Position numbers and translations under genes: made by a program
Shown: positions 34,375 through 44,644 of the stretch, piece after piece
Numbering within the stretch: the first letter of the stretch is position 1
Layout of the letters: every line of letters starts with the position of its first letter
Notes under the pieces: model-generated
What the model saw: only the letters and a program-made list of their open reading frames with translations
Database searches by the model: none
What the model was told of the DNA's origin: nothing
NCBI GenBank assembly: GCA_034927445.1
Contig: JAYFPZ010000002.1
Coordinates: forward strand, 61,728 to 125,727
DNA length: 64,000 nucleotides
Source: PHAA01 sp034927445
Lineage (GTDB): Bacteria; Bacillota; Syntrophomonadia; Syntrophomonadales; Syntrophomonadaceae
Reading direction: 5' to 3'

Positions 34375-35646
34375 TTAATTGTCAACCAGAAAACGCCTGG
34401 CCTCATCCAGGACATAAAACGATCCTGTAACCACCAGATAATCAGTCCCGGACAGCATGGCCAACCCTTTACGAACCGCATCAGTTATATTTTCTACAGC
34501 CTCCACTCTAATATCCGGGAAAATTTTTTGCCATCGATTATGCACCTGGAGCCAGGCTCCTCCCCTTGAACCTTGCGGCCTGGTTATTATGGCGGCCCGT
34601 GTGCTTCGTCCCCAAGGCTCAATGGTGGCGTCCCTGGCTTTGTCATCCAAAAGGCCAAAAACTAAAATCTTTTGGCGGTGAGGAAAAATATTATCCAGTG
34701 AATCCGCCAAAGCCCGAGCCCCCTGAGGATTATGGGCGGCGTCCAATATTACCGGGGGGTCAGACTGAACTACCTCCACCCGGCCCGGTATGAATAGGCT
34801 GCGCAACGACTGCCGAATACTGGATTCGTCAGCCCGATAACCCCGGGTCCGCATAATCTCAATCGTGTTCAAAGCCAGGGCCAGGTTTTTAAGCTGGTAG
34901 TCTCCCCGCAGCGAGTATTGCACGTTGGACATGCGCCAACTCTTGCCCGCAATATCCAGTTCCTGTCCTTCCAGAGTCGGGGCGCTGCTGCGGGTTATGC
35001 TGATTTCCGACCCCCGGTAAAGCGGCGCCCCCAGGGAGGCAGCCTGTCTGGTTATAACCGCCAGAGGCTCATCTGCCATCATCCCTACTATAACCGGGAC
35101 GCTTGGTTTAATAATTCCAGCTTTGTTGGCGGCTATCTCGGCCAGAGTATTACCCAAAAAAGCGGTATGGTCATAGTCCACCCCAGTTATTACCGAAACC
35201 AGCGGAGTTATGACATTGGTTGAATCATAAGTGCCGCCCATGCCTACTTCCAAAACTGCAATATCAACCTTCTCATTGCAGAAATATTCAAAAGCAATCG
35301 CAGTAAGAACCTCAAATTCGGTGGGACGCTCTCCTCCCTGGCGGAGCAGGGACGCAATTCCTTTCTCTACTCCATCCAGCAGCGGCCAAAAGCTTTTTTC
35401 AGATATCTCCTGCCCGTTGACCGTAAACCTCTCCAGATATGAATGAAGATGGGGCGAACTGAATCGCCCCACCCGGTAGCCCGCTTTTATTAATATATCT
35501 GCAATTATCAGCGAGGTAGAACCTTTGCCATTGGTTCCCGCCACATGGATATAGTTGAGACCAAGCTGGGGATTGCCCGTCTCCTGCAGCAGACCGTTTA
35601 TCCGCTCCAGACCCGGTTTGCTCCCCAATTGGCTGATTTGCTGCAA
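34375..35646 (-). CDS. folC: Bifunctional folylpolyglutamate/dihydrofolate synthase
   Basis: 423 residues. The P-loop is HVAGTNGKGSTSLIIADIL (about 35-53); TGVDYDHTAFLGNTLAEIAA and VILDAAHNPQGARAL follow, the classic Mur-ligase-like FolC pattern. It adds glutamate to folates with ATP. The first in-frame start is TTG 35646, after the valS stop, without a strong Shine-Dalgarno site. The frame is open further upstream into valS, so the real start may be a few codons earlier. Confidence 0.93.
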   Translation of the reverse strand: MQQISQLGSKPGLERINGLLQETGNPQLGLNYIHVAGTNGKGSTSLIIADILIKAGYRVGRFSSPHLHSYLERFTVNGQEISEKSFWPLLDGVEKGIASLLRQGGERPTEFEVLTAIAFEYFCNEKVDIAVLEVGMGGTYDSTNVITPLVSVITGVDYDHTAFLGNTLAEIAANKAGIIKPSVPVIVGMMADEPLAVITRQAASLGAPLYRGSEISITRSSAPTLEGQELDIAGKSWRMSNVQYSLRGDYQLKNLALALNTIEIMRTRGYRADESSIRQSLRSLFIPGRVEVVQSDPPVILDAAHNPQGARALADSLDNIFPHRQKILVFGLLDDKARDATIEPWGRSTRAAIITRPQGSRGGAWLQVHNRWQKIFPDIRVEAVENITDAVRKGLAMLSGTDYLVVTGSFYVLDEARRFLVDN

Positions 35647-35654
35647 GCGTTCTT

Positions 35655-38309
35655 CTATGCGCCCTTTAGTATTTGTAACCGTTGCAATATACCTTCTTTC
35701 CTGAGTATGGCTTCTTCCTTGCGGGCCTTTTCCTTATCGATTACCTCGGTTGGGGCTTTGGCCAGGAATTTTTCGTTGCTGAGCTTGCCTTCGGTTTTAC
35801 TGATCTCATTTTCTATATTCTTGAGATCCTTTTCCAAACGTCCGACTTCTTTGTCAACATCGATAATCCCTTCCAGGGGAACGTAGATTTCCGCAAACGA
35901 AAGCATGGCCGACACCGCTTGGCGTGGTTTCTCAGCCAGCTGCAGCACCATCTGCAAATCTTTCACTTTGGCCAAATCCTGCAAATAAGTGCCGTAGCTG
36001 GTGAAAAGCTGCATAATGCTGTCATCGCCCGCGGCCATGATGACTTTGACGGCAGCGGCATTGCCCAAATTAAACTCGGCCCGGATATTGCGTACAGCCC
36101 GTATAGCGGCCATAACGGTCTGCATCTGTTCCACCGCCGGCAGGTCAATCAGGTCCGGGTCGGTCAGCGGCCAGGGCTCCAGCATGATGGTCTCCCGGCG
36201 GCCCGGCAGATACTGATATATTTCCTCGGTAATAAACGGCATAAACGGATGCAGCAATTTTAGAATGCCGATCAAGACATTCCACAGCACCGTCTGCACC
36301 ACCGCTCTTTCACGGTTATTGGCCGGCCGGAAAAGTCTGGGTTTGGCCAGTTCAATATACCAATCACAAAACTCATCCCAGATAAAATCATACATTCCCC
36401 GGGCAGCCTCACCCAGTTCATAACGTTCCAGCAGTTCCGTGATTTCAGCAATTTTCTGGTTCAGGCGGGAGTAGATCCAGCGGTCGGCCAGAGACAACTC
36501 GGCCTTATTAAAGTCAACCGGTTCAAAATCCTCCAGGTTCATGAGGACAAAACGCGCCGCATTCCAGATTTTATTGGCGAAATTGCGGGTATTCTCAACC
36601 TTTTCCCACTGGAAGCGAACGTCATTGCCGGGGGTAACCCCGGTAATCATGGAGAAGCGCAAGGTATCGGCGCCATATTTATCAATCACTTCGAGAGGGT
36701 CTATGCCGTTGCCCAGCGACTTGCTCATCTTGCGCCCCTGCCCGTCCAGAATCAAACCATGAATATTAACCTCGTGGAAAGGCACTTTCCCGGTCTGTTC
36801 AATTCCCGAAAAAATCATACGCGCTACCCAGAAGAAGATAATGTCCCGTCCCGTAACCAGAACGCTGGTAGGATAAAAGTGCTGCAGATCCGGAGTATTA
36901 TCAGGCCATCCCAGGGTTGAAAAAGGCCACAGGGCACTGGAAAACCAGGTATCCAAAACATCTTCGTCCTGCTTAAGCTCACTGGAATTGCAATCCGGGC
37001 ACTGAGCGGGATCTTCCCGGCTGCATATAACCTTTCCGCACTCCTGGCAATACCAGACCGGAATACGGTGTCCCCACCACAGCTGCCGGGATATGCACCA
37101 ATCCCTTATGTTCTCCATCCAGTTGATATATATCTTGGTGAAACGCTCCGGAATAAATCTTATTTCCCCGTCCAGAACCTTTTGGATCGCTGGTTCTGCC
37201 AGCGGTTTCATCTTCACAAACCACTGCAGGGAAACCATCGGTTCAATAATCGTGTCACAACGCTGACAATGACCTACCGCATGCTGATGGTCCTCAATTT
37301 TAAGCAAATAGCCGCCCGCCTTCAAATCCTGCACCACCCGCCGGCGGCATTCCTGACGGTCCAGCCCGGCGTAAACCCCTGCATTTTCATTCATGCAGGC
37401 GTCGGCCGTCATAACTGCGATCCTTTCCAGATCATGCCGCAGCCCCATCTCAAAATCGTTGGGGTCATGGGCTGGAGTGACCTTGACGGCCCCCGTCCCG
37501 AATTCACGGTCGACATATTGATCTGCAAATATGGGGATCTTACGTCCCACCAGGGGCAGAATCACATTTTGGCCCACCAGGCGCTGGTAACGCTCATCCC
37601 CGGGATGAACCGCCACCCCGGTATCACCCAGCATGGTCTCGGGTCTGGTGGTTGCCACCACCAGAAACTCATCCGAACCCTCGATGGGATATTTGATATG
37701 CCAGAGGTGGCCGTCACTATCGGCATGTTCCACCTCTATATCGGAAATGGCGGTATGACACTTGGGACACCAATTGATAATATAGTCTCCCCGGTATATT
37801 AAACCTTTCTCATACAAGTTTACGAATACTTCACGGACCGCCCGGGAGCATCCCTCATCCATGGTAAACCGCTCCCTGGTCCAATCGCAGGACGATCCCA
37901 TCAGACTAAGCTGCTGAGTAATCCGATCCCCATACAGCCGTTTCCATTCCCAAACCCGCTCCAAAAACTTCTCGCGTCCCAAGTCATATTTGGTCAAGCC
38001 TTCACTGGCCAGGTTTTCTTCAACCCGGGCCTGGGTTGCTATACCGGCATGGTCCGTACCCGGCAGCCACAGCGCATTATAGCCCTGCATCCGGCGCCAC
38101 CGCGTCAGAATGTCCTGCAGCGTATTGTCCAGCGCGTGTCCGAGGTGCAATTGCCCGGTAACATTGGGAGGAGGCATTACTATAGTAAAATACGGTTTGC
38201 TGTAATCCTCCCCCGGAGCAAAGTAGTTGCGGCTCTTCCAATAATCGTACCATTTGCCCTCAACCTTGGCGGGGTCATAGACACTGGCCAGATTTCCTCC
38301 GATCGACAT
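35655..38309 (-). CDS. valS: Valyl-tRNA synthetase
   Basis: 884 residues, class I. HIGH-type motif is PPPNVTGQLHLGHALDNTL (about 47-65); KMSKS-type is GRKMSKSLGNGIDPLEV. The editing (CP1) domain holds TTRPETMLGDTGVAVHP. Anticodon-binding and a C-terminal coiled coil (DVDKEVGRLEKDLKNIENEI) complete it. AGGAGG precedes ATG 38309. folC follows in the same orientation. I looked for a T-box leader upstream and did not see its conserved motifs. Confidence 0.96.
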   Translation of the reverse strand: MSIGGNLASVYDPAKVEGKWYDYWKSRNYFAPGEDYSKPYFTIVMPPPNVTGQLHLGHALDNTLQDILTRWRRMQGYNALWLPGTDHAGIATQARVEENLASEGLTKYDLGREKFLERVWEWKRLYGDRITQQLSLMGSSCDWTRERFTMDEGCSRAVREVFVNLYEKGLIYRGDYIINWCPKCHTAISDIEVEHADSDGHLWHIKYPIEGSDEFLVVATTRPETMLGDTGVAVHPGDERYQRLVGQNVILPLVGRKIPIFADQYVDREFGTGAVKVTPAHDPNDFEMGLRHDLERIAVMTADACMNENAGVYAGLDRQECRRRVVQDLKAGGYLLKIEDHQHAVGHCQRCDTIIEPMVSLQWFVKMKPLAEPAIQKVLDGEIRFIPERFTKIYINWMENIRDWCISRQLWWGHRIPVWYCQECGKVICSREDPAQCPDCNSSELKQDEDVLDTWFSSALWPFSTLGWPDNTPDLQHFYPTSVLVTGRDIIFFWVARMIFSGIEQTGKVPFHEVNIHGLILDGQGRKMSKSLGNGIDPLEVIDKYGADTLRFSMITGVTPGNDVRFQWEKVENTRNFANKIWNAARFVLMNLEDFEPVDFNKAELSLADRWIYSRLNQKIAEITELLERYELGEAARGMYDFIWDEFCDWYIELAKPRLFRPANNRERAVVQTVLWNVLIGILKLLHPFMPFITEEIYQYLPGRRETIMLEPWPLTDPDLIDLPAVEQMQTVMAAIRAVRNIRAEFNLGNAAAVKVIMAAGDDSIMQLFTSYGTYLQDLAKVKDLQMVLQLAEKPRQAVSAMLSFAEIYVPLEGIIDVDKEVGRLEKDLKNIENEISKTEGKLSNEKFLAKAPTEVIDKEKARKEEAILRKEGILQRLQILKGA

Positions 38310-38351
38310 TAAAATAGACCTCCTTATTTATACCTGTGTAGGTTGTCAAGG

Positions 38352-38382
38352 GGGAAACAAGAGAACCGTCCCCCTGTTTCCC
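38352..38382. repeat. GGGGACGG-type intergenic hairpin
   Basis: GGGAAACA pairs with TGTTTCCC around a loop containing GAGAACCGTCCCC; on the minus strand it reads GGGGGACGGTTCTC. A related fragment, GGGGACGGTCAGCCC, is at 39890-39904. I recall similar GGGGACGGTTCT sequences as dispersed REP-like elements in several anaerobes, a memory-based link. Confidence 0.5.
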
Positions 38383-38530
38383 ACACTTGTTTTCCCACCT
38401 TGATTCCCCATCTTTTCCATAGTATAGCCCAAGTTTATATAGATTCTACTTAAAAAGGAGAGCCCTTGGCAAGTCATTGTTGAGGTTTCTTGTTTAAAGA
38501 CGGCCCCTGTGCTAAGCTTAGGGGCAGAGC

Positions 38531-38567
38531 GAGCCCCGATTTTATCAAACTCCTCGTAAAGGGGCTC
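38531..38567 (+). promoter_or_regulatory. Stem-loop just before the SEC-C gene
   Basis: GAGCCCC (38531-38537) and GGGGCTC (38561-38567) enclose 23 bases; the 3' arm is 12 bases before AAGGAGG of the next gene. It could be a leader hairpin. No regulator is known. Confidence 0.35.
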
Positions 38568-38589
38568 ATTGAATTTTAAGGAGGTAATC

Positions 38590-39837
38590 ATGAGCAATTC
38601 CAAAATAGGCCGGAATTCTCCCTGCCCCTGTGGCAGCGGCAAAAAATATAAAAACTGCTGTATGGCGCTGGAAGAGGCAGCGGGCCGGAATACCAGACCG
38701 TTTGATCAGTACAGTCAGTTGATTGCCACCATCAAAGTAAAACTGGACCAGCATTATAAGGCCCAGATCCGAAAAGTGCGTAAACCGCTGCAGGAGCAGT
38801 TTATGCGTTTGTGTACCGCTCCGCTGCCTCAGGAGCAGGAATCGGTCTTTTCAGATTGGCTCTGGTTTGACGCCATTGATTCCGAAGGCGTCACCATGGG
38901 CGAGGAATATTTACGTGAAAATGCAGATTATATGGATGCCTCCATGCGCCAGTGTCTGCAAGGTTTAAATGCCTCTTACCTATCCCTTTTTGAAGCTATC
39001 GCCATGGAAGCCGACAACCTCCGGGTCCGGGATTTGATTACCGGCCGGGAAGAGTCGGTCATGCTGCGGGGGCCCCTGGACCAGGAAATAATCGAAAAGA
39101 GACCTCTGCTGTGCGGGCGTTTGGTCCGTATGCCCCAGGGAGCGATTTTCTCGGGGATAGTCCTGATACTGATAAATGATGCCGGCCAGGCGGAATTTAT
39201 CACTAACCATATCCAATATCTGCAGCATTTGAAGCCCGATCAGGATACTGAGACTCTGCTTAGAAATCATGGAGAAATTCTCTTTGGCATTTTTGAACAT
39301 ACTAGCCATGGGGCTGCGCTGAACTTGAATGATGTCCGCGTCTTGCGTTTAGGGGATGCGGGGGCAGCACCAATCTCAATTTTGGGACAGTCCCCGGATT
39401 TCCGCCCGACCCATGCCGCCGGAGGGATCCGCTGGTACGATTTGGGGGATAAGCAAGGCAATGCCCGCATAGGGGCCGGCGCCGGATTTATAGTGGCCTA
39501 TGCCGGTCTGTTGCATGACCTCCTGCGTTTGGAGGATTGTTTAAACACCCTGTTCCCGGGAGGTGACTGGGAAGTAGTCAGCAGCCTTTTCCGGTTCCAG
39601 TCTCCCGCCCCGGAATTCGAGGACATTTGGTATAAAGTCATTAAAGATCAGGAAACCGAGCGTTGGCTGCATACCGTCCACCATGAGCTGGATGACAGGA
39701 CTCCCGCGGAAATTCTGACAGAAGGCCGGGGTAGAGAAAGGCTGGGGGCTATGTTGGATTCTTTTAAAGAACAGGCATCGGGTAATCAATATAGTGAAGA
39801 TTTGATAAATTACATGCGGGAAAGAATTAGCCAATAA
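38590..39837 (+). CDS. SEC-C zinc-binding domain protein
   Basis: 415 residues from ATG 38590, preceded by AAGGAGG; the upstream in-frame TTG (38569) lies before that site. The N-terminus has the SEC-C motif GRNSPCPCGSGKKYKNCC (CxC-x8-CC), which binds zinc, as in the tail of SecA. The remaining ~380 residues are mainly helical and match no domain I recognise. It is the only plus-strand gene within the 38-kb housekeeping block and is transcribed away from valS. Confidence 0.8.
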   Translation: MSNSKIGRNSPCPCGSGKKYKNCCMALEEAAGRNTRPFDQYSQLIATIKVKLDQHYKAQIRKVRKPLQEQFMRLCTAPLPQEQESVFSDWLWFDAIDSEGVTMGEEYLRENADYMDASMRQCLQGLNASYLSLFEAIAMEADNLRVRDLITGREESVMLRGPLDQEIIEKRPLLCGRLVRMPQGAIFSGIVLILINDAGQAEFITNHIQYLQHLKPDQDTETLLRNHGEILFGIFEHTSHGAALNLNDVRVLRLGDAGAAPISILGQSPDFRPTHAAGGIRWYDLGDKQGNARIGAGAGFIVAYAGLLHDLLRLEDCLNTLFPGGDWEVVSSLFRFQSPAPEFEDIWYKVIKDQETERWLHTVHHELDDRTPAEILTEGRGRERLGAMLDSFKEQASGNQYSEDLINYMRERISQ

Positions 39838-39843
39838 AAATTA

Positions 39844-39878
39844 AACTCTCTGTAAGGAATTTAGTCCTTCAGAGAGTT
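39844..39878. terminator. Bidirectional terminator between SEC-C gene and engB
   Basis: AACTCTCTG pairs with CAGAGAGTT, with an inner AAGGA/TCCTT stem. On the minus strand it is followed by TAATTTTTATT, and on the plus strand it is preceded by an A-rich run. It serves the converging genes. Confidence 0.75.
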
Positions 39879-39917
39879 CCTCGTCTTAAGGGGACGGTCA
39901 GCCCTGTTGCCCTCATG

Positions 39918-40502
39918 TTATGAAATTATTTCGGATATAGCCTCCGCCAAATCTTCCCCACCCTCACCGGTTTCAGCGGAGAAAACCAGCGGATTTTCAT
40001 CAAGTTCCAAGGTTTTACGGATAATGTTCAGATTCTTCTGTCTGGCACCGCGGGATACCTTATCGGCTTTGGTAGCCACCACCAGTAAGGGAATAGCGGA
40101 ATTTTGCAGCCAGTTTTTCATTAAAATATCATTTTGATTGGGAGCATGCCTGATGTCCAGCAGCTGGATAACCCCGCGCAATTGGGTTCTACTGCGCAAA
40201 TAATTTTCTATCATACGGCCCCATTTTTCTTTTTCGGTTTTGGCGACCCGCGCAAAACCATAACCGGGCAGATCTACCAAGTACCATTGTGCATTAATGA
40301 AATAATAATTAATGGTCCGGGTCTTGCCCGGAGTTGAACTTGACTTGGCCAGATTCCTGCGGTTGACCAGTCTATTGATCATCGAAGATTTTCCAACATT
40401 GGACCTTCCTACCAACGCTATTTCCGGCAAGCTGCCCGGCGGCAACTGGCTTAGATTTACATAGCTGCCGCTATACTCAGCCCGTTTTATAAGCATGGTC
40501 AT
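39918..40502 (-). CDS. engB: Ribosome biogenesis GTPase EngB/YsxC
   Basis: 194 residues. GTPase motifs: ALVGRSNVGKSSMINRL (G1), TPGKTRTINYY (G2), DLPGYGFARV (G3), ATKADK (G4) and FSAETGEGG (G5). It acts in 50S assembly. The start overlaps the lon stop by four bases (39918-40502 against 40499), so it is coupled to lon, as in Bacillus. Confidence 0.95.
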   Translation of the reverse strand: MTMLIKRAEYSGSYVNLSQLPPGSLPEIALVGRSNVGKSSMINRLVNRRNLAKSSSTPGKTRTINYYFINAQWYLVDLPGYGFARVAKTEKEKWGRMIENYLRSRTQLRGVIQLLDIRHAPNQNDILMKNWLQNSAIPLLVVATKADKVSRGARQKNLNIIRKTLELDENPLVFSAETGEGGEDLAEAISEIIS

Positions 40503-42850
40503 ATTTTTTCCGCCTGTTCTGCCTCCGTTTTCTCCAGGGCTGCAGCCAATACTTCATCCATATGACCGACCAGAATAAAATGCATTTTCCTTTTCACATT
40601 GGCCGGGACTTCTTCCAGATCCTTTTTGTTTTCCAGGGGAAGGATTATGGTTTCAATCCCAGCCCGGTGAGCGGCCAGGGCTTTCTCTTTCAAACCGCCG
40701 ATAGGCAACACGTTGCCCCGCAGAGTAATTTCACCCGTCATGGCTATATCGTTCCGCACTGCCCGCCCCGACATGGCTGAAGCCAGTGAAGTAGCCATCG
40801 TTATGCCCGCTGAAGGTCCATCCTTGGGTATCGCGCCTTCGGGGACATGGATATGGATGTCGTAACCCTCGATAGTCTCATGGCTTATTCCCAGCTCTTC
40901 CGCTTTGGAACGCACATAGGTGAGACCTGCCTGGGCTGATTCTTTCATCACATCCCCGAGTTTGCCGGTCAGGGTCAATCTGCCTTTGCCCTTAATCAAG
41001 GCTACCTCAATCGATAATATGTCTCCTCCGGTATCGGTCCAGGCCAGACCGGTGGTCACCCCTACCTGGCTTTTCTTTTCAGCCGTGCCAAACCGGAATT
41101 TGGATGCTCCCAGATACTTGGCCACACTACTGACTGTAATGCTGGCCGAGGTATTTTTATCTTTAACCACCTGGCGAGCCACCTTCCGGCACACTGAGGC
41201 AATCTGTCTTTCCAGGTTTCTAACCCCGGCTTCACGGGTATATTCGCGTATGATCTTGCGCAGGGCAGCCTCGGAAAAAGCTATATTGCTTGCCTTGAGC
41301 CCGTGCTCCTTGATTTGTTTGGGCACCAGATAGCCCAGGGCAATGTTCAATTTGTCTTCTTCGGTATATCCCGAAATGTCGATTACTTCCATCCGGTCCA
41401 GCAAAGGCCGGGGTATATTATAATAAGAGTTGGCCGTGGTGATGAACATTACCTTGGAAAGATCGAAAGGTATCTCCAAATAATGGTCACTAAAAGTATT
41501 GTTCTGCTCGGGGTCCAGAACCTCCAATAGAGCAGAAGCCGGGTCGCCCCTGAAGTCGGTTGTCATCTTGTCGATCTCATCCAGCAGGAAAACCGGGTTT
41601 CTGGAACCGGCTTGCTTGATACTGTTTAAAACCCGCCCGGGCATGGACCCCACATAAGTCCGGCGATGGCCGCGGATCTCAGCTTCATCCCGAACTCCTC
41701 CCAAGGACATACGCACAAATTTCCTCCCCAGGGAACGGGCTATAGATTTTCCCAAAGAGGTCTTGCCCACCCCGGGGGGCCCTACCAGGCATAGAATCGG
41801 GCCTTTCATCTTTTTGGCCAGCTTTCTGATCGCCAGGTATTCCAGTATTCTTTCCTTGGGTTTTTCCAAGCCATAATGGTCTTCATCCAAAATCTTTTCG
41901 GCCATATCCAGATCCAGCCGGTCACGGGTCTCAACCGCCCAGGGCAGTGACAGCGCCCAGTCCAAATAGTTGCGGACGACGACTGCTTCGGCCGCCGAAG
42001 AAGGCATTTTTTCCAACCGCTCCACTTCTTTGTTAATCTTCTCCCGGGCTTCCTGGGGCAGGCCGGCTTTGCGAATGCGCTCCCTTAATTCTTCCACTTC
42101 TGAAGCGCGTTCGTCTTTATCGCCCAATTCCTTTTGAATCGCTTTCATCTGTTCGCGCAAGTAGTATTCCTTTTGGGTCTTCTCCATTTGTTTGCGCACC
42201 CGGATGTTTATTTTCCGTTCCAGCTCCAGAACTTCCATCTCTTTGGCCAGGATATCGCAAATAAAGTCCAGCCGTTGGGTAATATCCATTAACTCCAATA
42301 CTTTTTGCTTATCCGGTATGCGCAGGTTCAAATGGGACGCGATCACATCGGCCAACCGGCCTGGTTCTTCAATCGCGACAACTGACACCACGGTTTCCGG
42401 CGGTATCTTTTTGCTCATCCGTACATATTGTTCAAACTGATAGACCACAGTGCGCATCAAAGCTTCAAGCTCGGCGTTTTTAGCCACTGATTCAGATTTA
42501 TATTCTTCAATGCCAACCTTCATGTAATCCGGTTGCGGAATAAATAATTTGATTCTGGCCCGGTACAAGCCTTCCACCAGCACCCGCATGGTTCCCCCCG
42601 GCATTTTCAGGACCTGCCGGACTTCGGCTACGGTTCCGACCTCGTAAATATCGTCCTGCTCAGGTTCATCCGTCTGAGCCTCTTTCTGGGTAGCCAGAAA
42701 TATTTCCTTAGAACCCAGCATAGCCTCTTCAATGGCATTAATGGACTTTTTCCGCCCTACATCAAGATGGATAACCGTATAGGGAAAAACTAATAAGCCC
42801 CGGAGGGGCAGTATAGGTATTTCACGATAGTTTAACTCTCCCTGTGGCAA
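40499..42850 (-). CDS. lon: ATP-dependent protease Lon (LonA)
   Basis: About 783 residues. The frame is open to 42892, but the ribosome-binding GGAGGTG followed by TTG at 42850 gives the natural N-terminus (PQGELNYREIPILPLRGLLV). Domains: N-terminal substrate-binding LON domain (to about 200), coiled coil, AAA+ (GPPGVGKTSLGKS, LLDEIDKMT) and the protease domain with catalytic Ser in PKDGPSAGITMA and Lys in GGLKEKALAAHRAG. It degrades damaged proteins. It lies between lonB and engB. Confidence 0.95.
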   Translation of the reverse strand: MPQGELNYREIPILPLRGLLVFPYTVIHLDVGRKKSINAIEEAMLGSKEIFLATQKEAQTDEPEQDDIYEVGTVAEVRQVLKMPGGTMRVLVEGLYRARIKLFIPQPDYMKVGIEEYKSESVAKNAELEALMRTVVYQFEQYVRMSKKIPPETVVSVVAIEEPGRLADVIASHLNLRIPDKQKVLELMDITQRLDFICDILAKEMEVLELERKINIRVRKQMEKTQKEYYLREQMKAIQKELGDKDERASEVEELRERIRKAGLPQEAREKINKEVERLEKMPSSAAEAVVVRNYLDWALSLPWAVETRDRLDLDMAEKILDEDHYGLEKPKERILEYLAIRKLAKKMKGPILCLVGPPGVGKTSLGKSIARSLGRKFVRMSLGGVRDEAEIRGHRRTYVGSMPGRVLNSIKQAGSRNPVFLLDEIDKMTTDFRGDPASALLEVLDPEQNNTFSDHYLEIPFDLSKVMFITTANSYYNIPRPLLDRMEVIDISGYTEEDKLNIALGYLVPKQIKEHGLKASNIAFSEAALRKIIREYTREAGVRNLERQIASVCRKVARQVVKDKNTSASITVSSVAKYLGASKFRFGTAEKKSQVGVTTGLAWTDTGGDILSIEVALIKGKGRLTLTGKLGDVMKESAQAGLTYVRSKAEELGISHETIEGYDIHIHVPEGAIPKDGPSAGITMATSLASAMSGRAVRNDIAMTGEITLRGNVLPIGGLKEKALAAHRAGIETIILPLENKKDLEEVPANVKRKMHFILVGHMDEVLAAALEKTEAEQAEKI

Positions 42851-42938
42851 GAAAGCACACCTCCAAGCAAATTCGTTCGATATTAGAAACAATAGACGGT
42901 TCTAATTAAAGCAGAGAACCATCCTATTATAACCAGAT

Positions 42939-44576
42939 TTATTCCTTTATTAAAGCAAATTGTAGCACTTCGCTCAAGCTGCGTATAGGGGCAACCTCAA
43001 TATCGGTCAGACTGCTGTAAGTGTTCAGCCAATTATCCCGGGGAATTAATACTCGTTTGACCCCGGCATTTCTGGCCGCCTCGATTTTACTGCTGACTCC
43101 CCCCACCGGTTTAACCATGCCATGCACCGAAATCTCACCGGTCATGGCTATATAATTGTTTACTTTTTGGTTTTTCAGAGCTGAATACACCGCGGTGGCT
43201 ATGGCAACCCCGGCTGAAGGCCCATCAATCGGAGTCCCTCCCGGGAAATTGATATGAATATCATAGTCATGGATGTTAATGTCAAACATGGTTTTCAGAA
43301 CGGTCATTACATTTTCCACCGCTGCCACAGTTGTTCCTTTACGGCGCAGCTTTCTGCCCCCGCTGTTTACCTCTTCTTCCTCCACCGCTCCGGTAACCGT
43401 CCATTCTCCCCGGCCTGATGCCGGAGATATCGAGGCCTCAACTTCGATCAAAGTGCCTATGTTGGCTCCATATACCGCCAAACCGTTTACCACCCCTACC
43501 AAGGGAGAATCTTTGATCTTGTTTTCCATACGCGCTGACAACCTGCCGTTGTTAATGACCGTCTGGACAATTTTTTGGCTGATGAAAGCTGCCCTCTCCT
43601 CTTGGGCAATCCCCGCAGCCAGTTGCACTATGTTAACGGCCTCGCGCCCATTGCTGGCATGGCGACATATTTCCTCCAGGGCATCGTGGTCCAGATCCAA
43701 CATGATTTTGCGGGCGGCATTTTGGGTTATGTCTTTTATAGATTTATAATCCAGGGGCCGGAAAAATATCTCCATACATCTTGATCGTAAGGCCGGCGGA
43801 ATTTCATCCGGCATTTTCGTGGTCGCTCCCACCAAACGAAAATCGGCTGGTAAACCATTCTGGAAAATATCATGGATATGTCCCGGGATATTCTTGTCAT
43901 TATCGGCATAATAGGCGCTTTCCAACAAGACCTTGCGATCTTCCAGCACCTTAAGCAGTTTATTCATTTGCAGGGGATGAAGTTCTCCTATTTCGTCAAT
44001 AAAAAGAATACCACCGTGAGCCCGGGTACAGGCGCCGGGTTTGGGCTGTGGGATCCCGGCGGCTCCCATGGCGCCGGCTCCCTGGTATATGGGGTCATGG
44101 ACCGATCCGATCAAAGGATCGGCAATATTGCGTTCATCAAACCGGCATATGGTGGCGTCAATTTCCACAAAGTGGGCGTCTTCCTTAAAAGGTGAATACT
44201 TGTTGGCACACGCCTCAGCCAGAACCAGACGAGCCGCTGCGGTTTTGCCCACCCCCGGCGGCCCGTAAATTATTACATGTTGGGGATTGGGGCCGCATAA
44301 AGCTGATCTCAATATGGCTATGCCTTCTTCCTGACCGACAATATCGTTAAAGGTGCCAGGACGGCTTAGACTGGACAGAGGCTCAGTCAGCTTTACACTA
44401 CGCATTTTTTGCAGGCGGTTGTATTCCTTTTCCGCGCTCTTTACCAGTACTGCTTTTTTGCCTTGCTGGTTCTTAAGCAAATTCCAGAAATACAAACCGA
44501 TTATTATTCCGAAAACCATCTGTATGAGATAGAATACTCCCCCATATTTCATAAATAAATCATTCATCCGGCTCAA
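42939..44576 (-). CDS. lonB: ATP-dependent protease LonB (sporulation-type)
   Basis: 545 residues. A short membrane-anchor-like helix (about 14-32, GVFYLIQMVFGIIIGLYFWN) replaces the LonA N-terminal domain. The AAA+ part has YGPPGVGKTAAARLVL and ILFIDEIGELHPLQMNKLL; the protease part has the catalytic Ser in PIDGPSAGVAIA and Lys in VGGVSSKIEAARNAG. Firmicute LonB is forespore-related in Bacillus. Gene order engB-lon-lonB-clpX is the Bacillus order. Confidence 0.94.
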   Translation of the reverse strand: MSRMNDLFMKYGGVFYLIQMVFGIIIGLYFWNLLKNQQGKKAVLVKSAEKEYNRLQKMRSVKLTEPLSSLSRPGTFNDIVGQEEGIAILRSALCGPNPQHVIIYGPPGVGKTAAARLVLAEACANKYSPFKEDAHFVEIDATICRFDERNIADPLIGSVHDPIYQGAGAMGAAGIPQPKPGACTRAHGGILFIDEIGELHPLQMNKLLKVLEDRKVLLESAYYADNDKNIPGHIHDIFQNGLPADFRLVGATTKMPDEIPPALRSRCMEIFFRPLDYKSIKDITQNAARKIMLDLDHDALEEICRHASNGREAVNIVQLAAGIAQEERAAFISQKIVQTVINNGRLSARMENKIKDSPLVGVVNGLAVYGANIGTLIEVEASISPASGRGEWTVTGAVEEEEVNSGGRKLRRKGTTVAAVENVMTVLKTMFDINIHDYDIHINFPGGTPIDGPSAGVAIATAVYSALKNQKVNNYIAMTGEISVHGMVKPVGGVSSKIEAARNAGVKRVLIPRDNWLNTYSSLTDIEVAPIRSLSEVLQFALIKE

Positions 44577-44644
44577 TTCCTTTCCCTGCTAATCACTGTT
44601 ATTATTCCCCGCATCAATATATTTGAATTAGGGATAAAACCAGT

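Noticed and set aside
38310..38568. T-box leader for valS
   Set aside because: The conserved antiterminator text (GGTGGxACCGCG type) and a Val specifier could not be found.
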